Assembly (NCBI GenBank): GCA_030426805.1 | Contig: JAUHXU010000001.1 | Coordinates: 418,501 to 482,500, forward strand | Origin: a bacterium | GTDB taxonomy: Bacteria > Planctomycetota > JAFGQW01 | Reading direction: 5' to 3' | DNA length: 64,000 nt | Shown: positions 63,828-64,000 of the stretch, one piece after another | Layout: each line of letters opens with the position of its first letter | How positions within the stretch are numbered: the stretch's first letter is position 1 | The notes under the pieces: generated by a model | Told to the model about the DNA's origin: nothing | Database searches by the model: none | Seen by the model: only the letters and a program-made list of their open reading frames with translations | Translations under genes and position numbers: made by a program

Positions 63828-64000
63828 CTACTCCTGACCGCCGGTCGGCTTGCTTGTCTCGGCCGAATCGGTGGCGAGCTTCAGCGTCACGTCTTTCAGC
63901 GAGAGCTTGATCGACGAGTCCTCCGACTTCTTCGCAGCGGCGCTCGGCGTCACCTTCAACACGGGCTCCAACACAGCCTCCGACACACGGGACTGAAGGC
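63828..64000 (-). CDS. Partial protein of unknown function (5' end outside window)
   Basis: The minus-strand frame is open from the window edge to a TAG at 63828, giving the last 57 residues, which end ETSKPTGGQE. The visible part alternates charged and hydrophobic residues (SSIKLSLKDVTLKL, preceded by a Lys/Ser-rich segment), like a beta-rich tail. No family can be assigned. It converges on the tRNA locus across the nested palindrome. Confidence 0.6.
   Translation of the reverse strand, partial: LQSRVSEAVLEPVLKVTPSAAAKKSEDSSIKLSLKDVTLKLATDSAETSKPTGGQE

Overview
The window is GC-rich bacterial DNA from a Gram-negative-type cell: there are three TolC-like outer-membrane proteins, many lipoproteins and two RND pumps. 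The style of the proteins points to a planctomycete-like organism. The signs are a planctomycete-type helix-turn-helix protein of the DUF1580 kind, long secreted proteins with carboxypeptidase-regulatory and macroglobulin modules, and OB-fold lipoproteins. The phylum is an inference from sequence style, not a proof.

Left chromosomal part (1-14.8 kb). A partial macroglobulin-like protein is followed, all on the minus strand, by a five-gene operon: GT2 glycosyltransferase, UbiA-type prenyltransferase, FAD oxidoreductase, second GT2 glycosyltransferase, radical SAM/SPASM enzyme. It ends in a clear terminator and looks like lipid-linked sugar or envelope glycan chemistry. Next come a zinc-finger anti-sigma-like membrane protein, ispG, a secreted beta-propeller-like protein, pyruvate kinase overlapped by a GNAT acetyltransferase, a small unknown protein and an elongator-type tRNA-Met.

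Genomic island (14,820-63,585; about 48.8 kb). The 3' part of the tRNA-Met gene is repeated exactly (52 bp) at 63,534-63,585. A tyrosine integrase lies next to the intact tRNA, and a DUF1580 excisionase-like gene, an HUH Rep-like gene and a zinc-ribbon gene lie at the other end. The cargo is mainly metal handling. It includes a Cu(I)-type P1B ATPase, a multicopper oxidase, a CusA/CusB/CusC-like tripartite pump with the CusA methionine triad, and a ZraSR-like sensor kinase plus sigma54 activator. It also includes YHS/TRASH metal-binding proteins. A run of minus-strand genes about 17 kb long (58.7 to 41.6 kb) joins a TolC/HlyD/MacB-type ABC exporter, a Zn/Cd/Pb-type P1B ATPase and a second RND pump set. 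An IS3-family element sits inside the island. Four well-formed -24/-12 sigma54 promoter candidates stand before cargo genes, which fits control by the island's own activator.

The most unusual single observation is an ArsM-like methyltransferase (20,349-21,140, minus). Its conserved arsenic-binding cysteine codon is replaced by an in-frame TGA, followed at once by a long two-part hairpin with a GGUCU-type apical loop. That is what a bacterial selenocysteine insertion element looks like. Other points of interest are covarying hairpins beyond both att repeats, an XRE-FRG pair with a possible operator, and a sigma54-driven cluster of LOG, YHS, HEAT-repeat and ion-channel genes that I do not recognise as a known system.

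Right chromosomal part (63.6-64 kb). Here lie the continuation of the chromosome beyond attR, a striking nested palindrome and the 3' end of one unknown minus-strand gene.
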